This document shows positions 15,891 to 26,960 of a stretch of 64,000 nt of DNA, in pieces (position 1 is the first letter of the stretch; each line of letters opens with the position of its first letter). Both the position numbers and the translations under genes were made by a program. The notes under the pieces are model-generated. The model did not search any database. It saw only the letters and a list, made by a program, of their open reading frames with translations, and was not told the origin of the DNA. The stretch is from contig CAMESG010000002.1 of NCBI GenBank assembly GCA_945936135.1, forward strand, positions 1 to 64,000, in the 5' to 3' direction. This stretch comes from an uncultured Mollicutes bacterium (GTDB lineage Bacteria; Bacillota_I; Bacilli_A; RFN20; CAG-826).

Positions 15891-16682
15891 ATGGCAAAAA
15901 AGAAAGAAAACAAGAAGGCGAAAGCGCCGAATCAAGCGAAGGTCAAAGAACCCTTCAGTTTTGAGAAATTTTGGTGCGTCTGGAACATCGTCGAGGCGAC
16001 GCTGATCCTCGCCGCCGGCATCTGCGCCCTCATCTTCTTGGCCATCAGTCATGAAGACGTGAGCCAATCCGGCATCGTCTTGAACAATATCTTGCCCTAT
16101 GTCGTGGGGGCCTTCGTCATGATGGACGCGACCTTGCGTGTGATCTTGGCCCTCAACGCCCGTGGCAAAGAGACCGACGAAAGCATCTTGCTTGTCGCCG
16201 GCTTTGAATTCACCGCCGGCGCTCTTATCATGATCTTCCACGATCAATTCACCCGTCTGATCATCAACGCCATCGCCATCCTCATGATCGCGATTGGCAT
16301 CTTGATGGCCCTCTTCTCCGCGATGGTCATCGTCAAAAAGAGCAAGAAACTCTTCGTCCCGATCATGGAGATCATCTTCGCGGCGATCCTTGTCGGCGTT
16401 GGCATCGCCATCTTGGTGCTCTATTACATGCCTTCGAGCACCGATCTCCTCGTCTTGATCGTCGCCGGCATCATCTTCACGATGGTCGGCCTAGGCCAAT
16501 TGATCGTTTCCTGCATCAAACTATCCAAGCTTCGCAAAGGTGAAAAACTCGTCCTGAATGGAGAAGAACATCTCCATGAAACGAAGAAGGCCAAGACCGA
16601 GGCCATCGATGTCGAAGAAGCCGATACCGTCGTGATCGATGTCGAAGAAGAACCGAAGGCCATCGAGCACAAGAAAAAGTAA
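15891..16682 (+). CDS. DUF308/HdeD-like membrane protein
   Basis: A 263-residue protein with a Lys-rich cytoplasmic N-terminus (residues 1-20), six hydrophobic segments between about 28 and 205, and an acidic/basic charged C-terminal tail carrying twice the segment (V)VIDVEE / AIDVEE. The paired-helix pattern resembles HdeD/DUF308 proteins. Function is unknown. A TATACT box at 15845-15850 and an AGAGG RBS precede it; it is followed by a strong terminator, so it is probably monocistronic. Confidence 0.7.
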   Translation: MAKKKENKKAKAPNQAKVKEPFSFEKFWCVWNIVEATLILAAGICALIFLAISHEDVSQSGIVLNNILPYVVGAFVMMDATLRVILALNARGKETDESILLVAGFEFTAGALIMIFHDQFTRLIINAIAILMIAIGILMALFSAMVIVKKSKKLFVPIMEIIFAAILVGVGIAILVLYYMPSSTDLLVLIVAGIIFTMVGLGQLIVSCIKLSKLRKGEKLVLNGEEHLHETKKAKTEAIDVEEADTVVIDVEEEPKAIEHKKK

Positions 16683-16690
16683 AGCCAAGC

Positions 16691-16720
16691 AAAAAGGATG
16701 CCTCGCAGCATCCTTTTTTT
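16691..16720. terminator. Bidirectional terminator
   Basis: AAAAAGGATGC (16691-16701) and GCATCCTTTTT (16708-16718) form an 11-bp stem with a 6-nt loop and T-runs on both strands. It serves the DUF308 gene (plus) and the folD-phoH operon (minus). Confidence 0.85.
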
Positions 16721-16756
16721 CGTGTCCGTTTGAATTCAAATGGTCGCAGAACCAAC

Positions 16757-17509
16757 CTATTTTGAATGATTCTTTTTATATTCGACAAAGCGAAGATCGA
16801 AGTCGACAACGAAGGAAGTCCGCATCGGATCGCTCAATTCGACATAGCCCACGAGCTCCGTAGGCTTCAAGATTTCATAAGAAATTTCAAAGTCGTTTCG
16901 ATCCGGAGTTTGCCCAGGAACATCGATTTGATTTGGGGATCCGACCAAGATCATCTTGCTGTGGTTGCCGATGCGCGTGACCATCGTTTGGATTTCATCG
17001 AGGGTCATATTCTGCGCTTCGTCAACAATCAACAAAGCATCGTCAAAGGAACGACCACGCATGAATTCCGGGGCAAGGGGAACGATATCGCTGGGAAGGT
17101 AGTCATACCCAGTTTCCATAAGGACGTCTTTCCGTTTCGGCTCCCGCATCGGATGGCCATTATCAAGCGCGATGTTATCCATCAAGTGACGGTAATTATC
17201 CAAAAGCGGCCCGAGATACGGGCCATATTTATCTTCTTCCGTTCCTTTCAAATAACCGAGGCGATGACCGATTTCCACCGGCTCGCGAACATAAAAGATC
17301 GTCTTGTATTTTCGGCAGTTCTTCGGACCGCGGACCAAATTAAGGCAGGCCGCCAAGGTCGCGAAGGTCTTGCCCGTTCCTGCGCTGCCGATGCAATAGA
17401 CGACCGGCATGAGGACGGGATCGATGTTGATCAGGCGAATCAATTCCCTTTGACCTTCGTTTGTTCCAAAATCGAAGCCAAAGAGGTGGTAAGGGGAGGC
17501 ATTGCTCAC
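16757..17509 (-). CDS. PhoH-like ATPase
   Basis: A 250-residue P-loop ATPase of the PhoH family. Walker A is GSAGTGKT (41-48), Walker B LLIVDEAQN, and SPNQIDVPG is the sensor region. PhoH proteins are SF1-helicase-like and implicated in RNA metabolism; this one lacks the KH or PIN fusions seen in others. It overlaps the ThyX-like gene by four bases and is last in the folD operon. Short PhoH genes are also common in phages, but nothing else here is phage-like. Confidence 0.85.
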   Translation of the reverse strand: MSNASPYHLFGFDFGTNEGQRELIRLINIDPVLMPVVYCIGSAGTGKTFATLAACLNLVRGPKNCRKYKTIFYVREPVEIGHRLGYLKGTEEDKYGPYLGPLLDNYRHLMDNIALDNGHPMREPKRKDVLMETGYDYLPSDIVPLAPEFMRGRSFDDALLIVDEAQNMTLDEIQTMVTRIGNHSKMILVGSPNQIDVPGQTPDRNDFEISYEILKPTELVGYVELSDPMRTSFVVDFDLRFVEYKKNHSK

Positions 17510-18123
17510 AGAGTTTCATCCTTTCCTTGGGTCAATTCCATAAAGTGAGGGAGCGATTCGCACCAATCGCAGAAGACGTGCCACTCCTTCAACTTATGGT
17601 TACGGCGTTGACGATACATCGTCTTCAATTGTTGATAATTCGTGGTCATCGTCGCGGCAAGGCAAAAACCAGAAGGCAAAGAAGCAACAAGGACGCGCCA
17701 CTTCTCTTTCTTGGCCTTGGCAAGTTCAAGATCCGTTGGATCGTCGGGCAAAGCAAGATATTCCTTAACCAAGGTCTGCATGCGTTCCAAGATCACAGGG
17801 TCCGTCTCATCCACGCATTGGGTCGAGACATCGAACTTCAAAAGGCAATGCATCGTAGATTGGCTCGAAATGAAATCAAACCAGTGGTAGCGTTGCGCTT
17901 CTTTCCACCAATAAATGGGCGCGCAGACATCGAGTTGGACCAAGATGCCCTTCAAGAAATTATCGTGTCCTTCGCCCCCGCGGGTTCCACCAAGCTTTTC
18001 CGCACGGCGAAAATCCTTGTCCGTGGGATCGCTTGTGTCGATCTTCGTGCGCATGGGGTTGCCACTCGCCTTAACCGCACGTTCAAGTCCATAGACCGAT
18101 TCGTTTCCAATCCAGTAATTCAT
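17506..18123 (-). CDS. ThyX-like protein with variant motif
   Basis: A 205-residue protein resembling a family linked to flavin-dependent thymidylate synthase folds: APIYWWKEAQRYHWFDFISS followed by QSTMH, then TMTTNYQQLKTMYRQRRNH, HVFCDWCESLPHF. Canonical ThyX has RHRxxSxNExSxR; here the equivalent stretch (78-92) is R-Y-H with S-x-Q-S-T-M, so FAD/dUMP binding must differ or be lost. It overlaps folD (four bases) upstream and phoH downstream. FolD makes methylene-tetrahydrofolate, the ThyX carbon donor, which supports a folate-linked role. The assignment is by recall of family motifs, not a search. Confidence 0.6.
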   Translation of the reverse strand: MNYWIGNESVYGLERAVKASGNPMRTKIDTSDPTDKDFRRAEKLGGTRGGEGHDNFLKGILVQLDVCAPIYWWKEAQRYHWFDFISSQSTMHCLLKFDVSTQCVDETDPVILERMQTLVKEYLALPDDPTDLELAKAKKEKWRVLVASLPSGFCLAATMTTNYQQLKTMYRQRRNHKLKEWHVFCDWCESLPHFMELTQGKDETL

Positions 18124-18914
18124 TGCTTGCTAGCCTCCAAAACATTTTCCATCAGCGCCAAGCGCGTCAATAAGCCCACGCCTCCAGGAACGGGGGTCTG
18201 CACCGCGACCTTGCGGTCTGGGACGATATCCCCGTGCATTTTTCCATCTTCCCCACGATTGATCCCGACATCAACCAAGACGGCATCCGGTTTAAGATCA
18301 AACCGATCGTCGAGATAATGCATCTTGCCAATCGTCAGGACGATAAGATCCGCGTGCGAGGCATAGAATCTTTGATCTTCTAGGCTCGTCTTGCTATGGA
18401 CGACCGTGACGTTACAGGATTTCGATAACAAAAGCTTCGCCATTGGCTTTCCAACAATGTTGCTTCGTCCGAAGATCAACGCGTTCTTCCCCGCGAAGGA
18501 GAAACCGATGGATTCAAGATATTCAACAATCCCTTTGGGGGTGCAGGGCACAAAGGTTGAGCAAGGATGGAACCCATCGACGTCTTTTTTCGGATCGATC
18601 GCGAGTTTCACCGCTTCTTCCGAGATATGTTTCGGAAGAGGCAATTGCACGATCATCCCGCCAATCGAGGGATCATTATTGAGTTGTTTGATCTCTTCTA
18701 GAAGTTCGTCTTGGGAGATCGTCAAAGGATAAGAAAGAGGAAGCGCGTCAATCCCAAGTTCTTTCGAATCGCGAAGCTTTCCATTTACATAGGCGTTGCT
18801 CGCAGGATCATCGTTGACCTGCAAAATAGCAAAACGGGGAGGTTTCGGCAACAAGGAAATCTCCGTAGCAAGCTCGGCTTTCCGCTTGGCCACATATTCT
18901 TTAACGGTTTTCAT
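18120..18914 (-). CDS. folD: Bifunctional methylenetetrahydrofolate dehydrogenase/cyclohydrolase
   Basis: FolD interconverts methylene-, methenyl- and formyl-tetrahydrofolate. Seen: catalytic Tyr/Lys region NAYVNGKLRDSKELGI, GMIVQLPLPKHI, DVDGFHP, CTPKGIVEYL, NADP-binding FGRSNIVGKPMAKLL, and VQTPVPGGVGLLTRLALMEN. I start at ATG 18914 (264 aa), not 18959: a TAAGAT box ends 7 nt before this ATG and there is no RBS, so the mRNA looks leaderless. First gene of the folD/ThyX-like/phoH operon. Confidence 0.95.
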   Translation of the reverse strand: MKTVKEYVAKRKAELATEISLLPKPPRFAILQVNDDPASNAYVNGKLRDSKELGIDALPLSYPLTISQDELLEEIKQLNNDPSIGGMIVQLPLPKHISEEAVKLAIDPKKDVDGFHPCSTFVPCTPKGIVEYLESIGFSFAGKNALIFGRSNIVGKPMAKLLLSKSCNVTVVHSKTSLEDQRFYASHADLIVLTIGKMHYLDDRFDLKPDAVLVDVGINRGEDGKMHGDIVPDRKVAVQTPVPGGVGLLTRLALMENVLEASKQ

Positions 18915-18921
18915 CCATTGT

Positions 18922-18927
18922 ATCTTA
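18922..18927 (-). promoter_or_regulatory. -10 box of leaderless folD transcript
   Basis: TAAGAT on the minus strand, 7 nt before the chosen folD ATG, with no RBS. The same hexamer stands 6 nt before the 5'-nucleotidase start at 46004. Confidence 0.5.
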
Positions 18928-18965
18928 GCACGCGGAAAGAATAGATAAAGACTTGACATATTTTA

Positions 18966-18993
18966 GATAAAGAAAAACGGCCCGAAGGCCGTT
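18966..18993 (-). terminator. Terminator of the secA-to-secG gene run
   Basis: AACGGCC and GGCCGTT with a TTCG tetraloop (minus-strand reading), then TTTCTTTA. It starts 6 nt after the secG stop. Confidence 0.85.
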
Positions 18994-18998
18994 AGCGA

Positions 18999-19289
18999 TT
19001 AGATGTGAAACAAGAGCATCGCGACCGCGGCGGACGTTTCTTCCTCCGTTCCGCCTTCCGCGCCATTCACAAGCATGATGACCATGGCAAGGAAGAGGAA
19101 GAGGACCGCGAAGCCGAAGGTCAAATAGGTAACAACCTTTTCCGACCCACGTTCCTTGGTTTTCGCGAAGACGTTAAGTCCACCGCCGGTGATGGCGCCG
19201 GAAGCACCTTCCGACTTACCACCCTGGAGAAGCGAAAGGACAACGATGATCAAACTAACGACGATGAAGATGATATCGTACCATTTCAT
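18999..19289 (-). CDS. secG: Preprotein translocase subunit SecG
   Basis: A 96-residue membrane protein with two transmembrane helices (about 4-24 and 58-80) around the conserved QGGKSEGASGAITGGGLNVF loop. It assists SecYEG protein export. AAAGGAG 7 nt before ATG 19289 decides the start; the longer frame to 19376 overlaps the HAD gene end. The last residues (AMLLFHI) are unusually hydrophobic after an acidic Glu/Gly stretch. Confidence 0.92.
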   Translation of the reverse strand: MKWYDIIFIVVSLIIVVLSLLQGGKSEGASGAITGGGLNVFAKTKERGSEKVVTYLTFGFAVLFLFLAMVIMLVNGAEGGTEEETSAAVAMLLFHI

Positions 19290-19356
19290 AGAAAAGCTCC
19301 TTTCGCATTTCGTGCCCGATAAAGATATACCAAAACCAAACAAATCGCAACAAGCT

Positions 19357-19995
19357 TTAGCTTGCGCTTGTAACATTCAAAAGTTCTAACAAAGAGGTGA
19401 TTTTCTCGCCTTTGAAATCGGGATGTTCGTTTTCGCGATCGATCAAAATCCCATCGACCTTGGCAGCGGTTGCCGCCACAACATCCTGCAAGGAATCGCC
19501 AACATAAACGATGCGACCGCTGGGTTCAAGGTTCATGCGGTCTAATGCGAAGAGAATCGGCTCTGGCGAAGGCTTGCCGTTTTTATAGAGGTCATTGCCC
19601 ATCAAGACTTCCGGCTCTTCTTCTAAACCCCAATACTTCAAGACCTTGCCAATATGGATGGTTGAATTACCAGAAACGATGCCAATTCGCTTTCCTTTCG
19701 CCTTTAAAGCGTGCAAAAGTTGCTTCGTTTCTTCAAAAGGCACATTGCTCTTGATGATTTCTAGACGGTCGATCGAAGCGACGATCGCTTTCACAAACTT
19801 CGGATAATCCTCTTCTTTGACCTTTCGCATCTTAAGCGTTTGAAGGAGGTTCAAATGCATGTAGTAATCACATTCTTCGTCTTTGACATCTTGTCCAACC
19901 GCGAGGAAGGCATCGCGCCAAACGGAGCGTAAGGCGATCTTCGTATCGAAAAGGGTGCCGTCAAAGTCAAAAAGATAAACATCGTAGTCTTTCAT
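19357..19995 (-). CDS. HAD family hydrolase (phosphoglycolate phosphatase-like)
   Basis: A 212-residue subclass I HAD phosphatase. Motif I is DFDGTLFDT with nucleophile Asp9, a helical cap covers residues about 20-85, motif II is GIVSGNST, motif III has KPSPEP, and motif IV is VYVGDSLQDVVAA. Such enzymes dephosphorylate phosphoglycolate, pyrophosphate or sugar phosphates; the substrate is not readable. It overlaps uvrB by four bases and is likely co-translated. Confidence 0.88.
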   Translation of the reverse strand: MKDYDVYLFDFDGTLFDTKIALRSVWRDAFLAVGQDVKDEECDYYMHLNLLQTLKMRKVKEEDYPKFVKAIVASIDRLEIIKSNVPFEETKQLLHALKAKGKRIGIVSGNSTIHIGKVLKYWGLEEEPEVLMGNDLYKNGKPSPEPILFALDRMNLEPSGRIVYVGDSLQDVVAATAAKVDGILIDRENEHPDFKGEKITSLLELLNVTSAS

Positions 19996-21977
19996 TTCTT
20001 CTCTCCCAGCATCACTTTGGTCTCAAACATGATGTCACGAAGTTCCGCCGCACGTTCAAAGTCATAGGATTTCGCCGCTTCCTTCATGGCTTTCTCTAGT
20101 TCAGCGACGCGGCGTTCCAATTCCTTCTTGGATAGATCCTTGGCCGTGCGGAGCGTGGTTTCGGCTTCCGTTTCGGAGTTATGGATCGGCGCGCGAATCT
20201 CTTTCTTGATCGTCGTTGGAACAATGCCCCATTCATCGTTATAGGCTTGTTGGATGCTACGTCGACGCATGGTTTCGGCGATCGCCGCCTTCATCGCATC
20301 CGATTCCTTATCCGCGTACATAATCACGCGCCCGTTCGCGTTACGCGCCGCGCGCCCGATGATCTGAATTAAGGAACGGGTACTGCGCAAGAACCCTTCC
20401 TTATCCGCGTCAAAGATCGAAATCAAGGAGACTTCGGGGATATCCAAACCCTCGCGGAGCAAGTTGATGCCAACCAAAACATCGTATTTCCCTTTGCGGA
20501 GTTGATAGATGATCTCCGAACGTTCCAAAGTTTTCGTTTCGTTGTGAAGATAGGTGACTTTGATGCCTTGATCACGAAGGTAACTTGTTAAGTCTTCGGC
20601 CATCTTGATCGTCAGGGTGACGACCATCGTCCTTTCGTTGCGCTCAATGCGTTGACGGATTTCCGAGATCAAATCGCGGACTTGTCCTTCTGTTGGACGA
20701 ACTTCAATGACCGGATCCAACAAGCCCGTTGGGCGGATGATCTGTTCGACCACTTCTCCTTGGGTTTGTTCTAATTCATAGTCCCCTGGAGTCGCCGAAG
20801 TGCAGACAACGGCATCTGGTAATAAGGCCAACCATTCATCAAAGTTCAGAGGGCGGTTATCCAAGGCGCTAGGAAGACGGAACCCATATTCCACGAGGGT
20901 TTCTTTACGGCTTCGATCGCCTCGATACATTCCGCGAATCTGGGGCAAGGTAACGTGGCTTTCGTCCACGAGCATCAAATAGTCCTTGGGCAAATAATCC
21001 AAAAGACACCAAGGACGTTCCCCGGGTTTGCGTTTATCGATATGCCTTGAATAATTCTCGATGCCAGGGCAACGACCAAATTCCAACATGGAATCCATGT
21101 CTTGGCGCGTACGCATTTCCAGACGTTCGGCTTCCAAGAGTTTGCCTTGATCCTTTAATTCCTTAAGGCGTTCTTCGAGTTCTTCTTTGATGGTCACGCA
21201 GGCTTCCGCGATGCGCTTCTTCGTGGAAGCGTGGTCGTAAGCCGGGAAAATCGGATAGGTTTCATAGGTGCACATCAATTCACCCGTGGTGCTATCGATT
21301 TGCTTGATGGAATCGACCTCATCACCGAATAGATCAAGACGAATGAAGTAATCATGGGTTGCAGGAGCAATGTCGATAACATCGCCATGCGCACGGAACG
21401 TCCCGGGCTTCAATTCCATGTTGTTTCGCGTATATTGCGCTTCCAACAATTGGGCAAAAAGCCCTTTTCGGTCCAAGGTCTCACCTTGGCGAATCTCGAA
21501 GATCAAGCCCTTGTATTCATTCGGATCGCTTAAGCCGTAGATCGCCGCGACCGAGCAAACGACGATCGTATCGCGGCGCGTCAAAATCGAATTCATCGCC
21601 GCGGTGCGCATCATGTCGATCTCTTCATTCATGACCGCGCTCTTATCAATATAAGTATCGGTTGAAGGAACATACGCCTCTGGCTGATAGAAATCGAAAT
21701 TGGAGATAAAATATTCCACACGGTTATGAGGGAATAGTTCTTTTAACTCGGCATAAAGTTGCGCGGCCAAGGTTTTGTTATGGACCATGACGATGGTCGG
21801 ACGATTTAAGGCCGACAAAATGTTCGCGTCCGTGAAGGTTTTCCCCGTGCCGGTTGCCCCTTGGATGACCGTCCACTTCTTGCCGTTGCTGATGCGCTCT
21901 AAAACTTTGGCGATCGCCGTCGGCTGATCGCCCGTCGGTTTAAAAGGAGATACGAGTTCAAAGGGCTTATTTTCCAT
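19992..21977 (-). CDS. uvrB: Excinuclease ABC subunit B
   Basis: UvrB (661 aa), the damage-verifying helicase-like subunit of nucleotide excision repair. Walker A GATGTGKTFTDA, beta-hairpin region YFISNFDFYQPEAYVPSTDTYIDK, DESHVTLPQIRGMYRGD, helicase motifs VGINLLREGLDIPEVSLISIFDADKEG and RSLIQIIGRAARN, and the C-terminal UVR domain (AMKEAAKSYDFERAAELRDIM) are all present. No uvrA or uvrC in the window. RBS AAGGA lies before ATG 21977, inside the end of the preceding yitT gene. Confidence 0.98.
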   Translation of the reverse strand: MENKPFELVSPFKPTGDQPTAIAKVLERISNGKKWTVIQGATGTGKTFTDANILSALNRPTIVMVHNKTLAAQLYAELKELFPHNRVEYFISNFDFYQPEAYVPSTDTYIDKSAVMNEEIDMMRTAAMNSILTRRDTIVVCSVAAIYGLSDPNEYKGLIFEIRQGETLDRKGLFAQLLEAQYTRNNMELKPGTFRAHGDVIDIAPATHDYFIRLDLFGDEVDSIKQIDSTTGELMCTYETYPIFPAYDHASTKKRIAEACVTIKEELEERLKELKDQGKLLEAERLEMRTRQDMDSMLEFGRCPGIENYSRHIDKRKPGERPWCLLDYLPKDYLMLVDESHVTLPQIRGMYRGDRSRKETLVEYGFRLPSALDNRPLNFDEWLALLPDAVVCTSATPGDYELEQTQGEVVEQIIRPTGLLDPVIEVRPTEGQVRDLISEIRQRIERNERTMVVTLTIKMAEDLTSYLRDQGIKVTYLHNETKTLERSEIIYQLRKGKYDVLVGINLLREGLDIPEVSLISIFDADKEGFLRSTRSLIQIIGRAARNANGRVIMYADKESDAMKAAIAETMRRRSIQQAYNDEWGIVPTTIKKEIRAPIHNSETEAETTLRTAKDLSKKELERRVAELEKAMKEAAKSYDFERAAELRDIMFETKVMLGEKK

Positions 21978-22971
21978 CGCCCGCTTCCTTTTCTTGGCTT
22001 CCCTTTTTCTTTTTCCGGCGCGCCTTCAAAGGATCGAAGCCTTCGCCGTTGATCATACTCGCATCCGTGAAGGTGATGAAGGCTTTCGGGTCGGCTTGCG
22101 CGATAAAATCGCGGAAATCCAAAAGTTGTCGTTTGGAGAAACAAACGCGCAAAACCTTCTTATTCTCTTTCGAATATGCACCAATACCATCGATGATCGT
22201 CGTGGAGCGATCCATCTTTTCGATTACGTAATTGACGATCTTCTCGTATTCGTCCGAGATGATCTCGGCGATAACGTAAGAAGAATGCTTATCGTAAACA
22301 AATTGGATCGCGACCGCACAAACCAAGGCAGCGAGAATGCCCAAAAGGCCAAAGGCCAATTGCTTGGTACAGATGATGCCAATCAAAACAAGGGAAGCAT
22401 CGATCGAGAAACTCGCGGTCGATTCTTTGGTCAAACCATGCTTCGCAGAAAGAACACAGAGAACGTCAAAACCACCCGTCGAACCATCCGCGGAGAAGGT
22501 AAAACCAACGCCGGCACCAATGAAGGCACCACCAAAGAGGGCAGAAAGGATCAAAATCGAGATGTTTTGATAATCGCCATTCACCGGTTCAACGATCAAA
22601 CTCGCAAGGTATTGACCAATCGGCAATCCTTTCGCGATGGGCACGCGATATAAAAGCGTGAAGAATAAAGGATAGATCAGGGTCGCGAACAAGGTGTGCA
22701 ACGTGAACTTCTTTCCTAAGAATAGGAAAGAGACCACGAGCAACACAAGCTGCAATCCCCAGGTCACGATATCGATAACCTGGAAGGTCGACCCGCTTAA
22801 GGTCACGAAATGCTGAATGATGACGCCAACGGAAATAACCCCGCCTGGGATCAAACCAAACGGAGAGATAAAGACCGCATCGCCGAAGGCCAGCAAGAAA
22901 CAACCTAATGCAATCAATAGGTAGTTATGAACGTTGCGCCGCGAGAAGATCTCACGAATCTTTTTTGGCAT
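21967..22971 (-). CDS. YitT family membrane protein (DUF161/DUF2179)
   Basis: A 334-residue integral membrane protein: five to six hydrophobic segments up to about residue 220, with GGVISVGVIIQHFVTLSG and GAGVGFTFSADGSTGGFDVL, then a soluble C-terminal DUF2179 domain (YVIAEIISDEYEKIVNYVIEKMDRSTTIIDGIGAYSKENKKVLR). Function is unestablished for the family. Start 22971 is chosen for its GGAG element and family-like length; the frame extends to 23025 inside prfB. It overlaps prfB by 20 bp and uvrB by 11 bp. The tail ends in a Lys-rich run. Confidence 0.88.
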   Translation of the reverse strand: MPKKIREIFSRRNVHNYLLIALGCFLLAFGDAVFISPFGLIPGGVISVGVIIQHFVTLSGSTFQVIDIVTWGLQLVLLVVSFLFLGKKFTLHTLFATLIYPLFFTLLYRVPIAKGLPIGQYLASLIVEPVNGDYQNISILILSALFGGAFIGAGVGFTFSADGSTGGFDVLCVLSAKHGLTKESTASFSIDASLVLIGIICTKQLAFGLLGILAALVCAVAIQFVYDKHSSYVIAEIISDEYEKIVNYVIEKMDRSTTIIDGIGAYSKENKKVLRVCFSKRQLLDFRDFIAQADPKAFITFTDASMINGEGFDPLKARRKKKKGSQEKEAGDGK

Positions 22972-24073
22972 CTTTACGAGACTCCATTTCCAAATAGGCA
23001 TACATAAACGGCGTAACGTTTCCATCCATCACCCCGTTGATATCGCCCATTTCAAAGTCGGTGCGATTGTCTTTGACGAGGGTGTAAGGTTGGAAAACGT
23101 AAGAACGGATTTGGGAACCCCATTCGATGTTCTTCTGCTCACCTTGAATCGACTTCAATTGGCGATCTCTTTCCTCCAACTTGCGTTGCATCAAAAGATC
23201 GCTAAGCATTGACATACAGGTCGCCTTGTTCATCAACTGGCTGCGTTCGATTTGGCATTGGACCACGATGCCGGTCGGAAGGTGGGTGATACGAACAGCA
23301 GAAGAAACTTTATTGACGTTCTGTCCACCGGCTCCACCCGAACGATAAGTATCCACGCGAAGATCTTTCGGATCGATCACGATATCCGAGACTTCGCCGA
23401 ATTCCGGAATGACGTTCACGGAGGCAAAAGAGGTATGACGGCGAGCGGCCGCGTCAAAAGGCGAAATGCGGACCAGACGGTGCACGCCCTTTTCGCTCTT
23501 CAAGAAGCCGTAGGCATCTTCGCCGATGACCTTGATGGTCGCGCTCTTAATGCCGGCTTCGTCGCCTTCTTCAATGTCGATGACTTGGATCTTAAAATTG
23601 TTGCGCTCGGCGAAACGGTTGTACATGCGAAGGAGCATCGAAGCCCAATCCTGCGCTTCAGTTCCGCCAGCGCCAGGATGGATTTCTACGGTGCAGTTTA
23701 GAGCGTCGTACTTATCCGAAAAAAGCAATTTATGCTGCAATTCCTGACAATTCTTTGCCAAATCGTTTTCCATGGAATCGAGCAATTCGATCATATCCGC
23801 GTCTTTTTCGGCGACTTCAGGCAACATCGACTTGATATCTTCATAAGTCGAAGCGCACTTAAAATAAGCATCGCGACGATTGGTCAAAGAAGCGAGACGG
23901 CTTGTGATCGTACGGGCTTTGTTGGGGTCATCCCAAAAACCATCCGCATTTTGAAGTTCGTTCAATTGCGCGATTTCATCTTCGATCTTTGGAAGGTCCA
24001 AGGAGTCTCCAAGACTAGAGACAAGCTTCCCAAGCTCGTAGGCTCCTTGCTTCAATTCAACAAGGTTCCTCAT
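22952..24073 (-). CDS. prfB: Peptide chain release factor 2
   Basis: RF2 (373 aa) ends translation at UGA and UAA. It has the SPF recognition motif (VRISPFDAAARRHTSFASV) and the catalytic GGQ (RSGGAGGQNVNKVSSAVR). Unlike many bacteria, the frame is continuous from the ATG; there is no CUUUGA frameshift site near codon 25, so the usual autoregulation by programmed frameshifting is absent. It starts 2 nt after secA, an ordering widely conserved in Firmicutes. Confidence 0.97.
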   Translation of the reverse strand: MRNLVELKQGAYELGKLVSSLGDSLDLPKIEDEIAQLNELQNADGFWDDPNKARTITSRLASLTNRRDAYFKCASTYEDIKSMLPEVAEKDADMIELLDSMENDLAKNCQELQHKLLFSDKYDALNCTVEIHPGAGGTEAQDWASMLLRMYNRFAERNNFKIQVIDIEEGDEAGIKSATIKVIGEDAYGFLKSEKGVHRLVRISPFDAAARRHTSFASVNVIPEFGEVSDIVIDPKDLRVDTYRSGGAGGQNVNKVSSAVRITHLPTGIVVQCQIERSQLMNKATCMSMLSDLLMQRKLEERDRQLKSIQGEQKNIEWGSQIRSYVFQPYTLVKDNRTDFEMGDINGVMDGNVTPFMYAYLEMESRKDAKKDS

Positions 24074-24075
24074 GG

Positions 24076-26847
<2,772 letters not shown>

Positions 26848-26875
26848 AGTAATCTCCTACTCGAAAATCCGAAGA

Positions 26876-26904
26876 ATCATACCATTTAATTAAATGGTAA
26901 GCAA
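26876..26904 (-). promoter_or_regulatory. secA promoter with palindromic spacer
   Basis: TTGCTT (26899-26904), 17 nt, TATGAT (26876-26881) on the minus strand. The palindrome TACCATTTAATTAAATGGTA (26880-26899) fills the spacer completely, a position suited to a repressor or MerR-type activator site. Confidence 0.6.
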
Positions 26905-26960
26905 TGAACGCCCTATCTTTCCCTTCGTCGAAGAAGAATCAGGGGGCCAGAGGATGGTAT

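Noticed and set aside
16757-18123. Prophage remnant around the PhoH and ThyX-like genes
   Set aside because: Both families occur in phages, but here they overlap with folD and no integrase, terminase or attachment repeat is visible.
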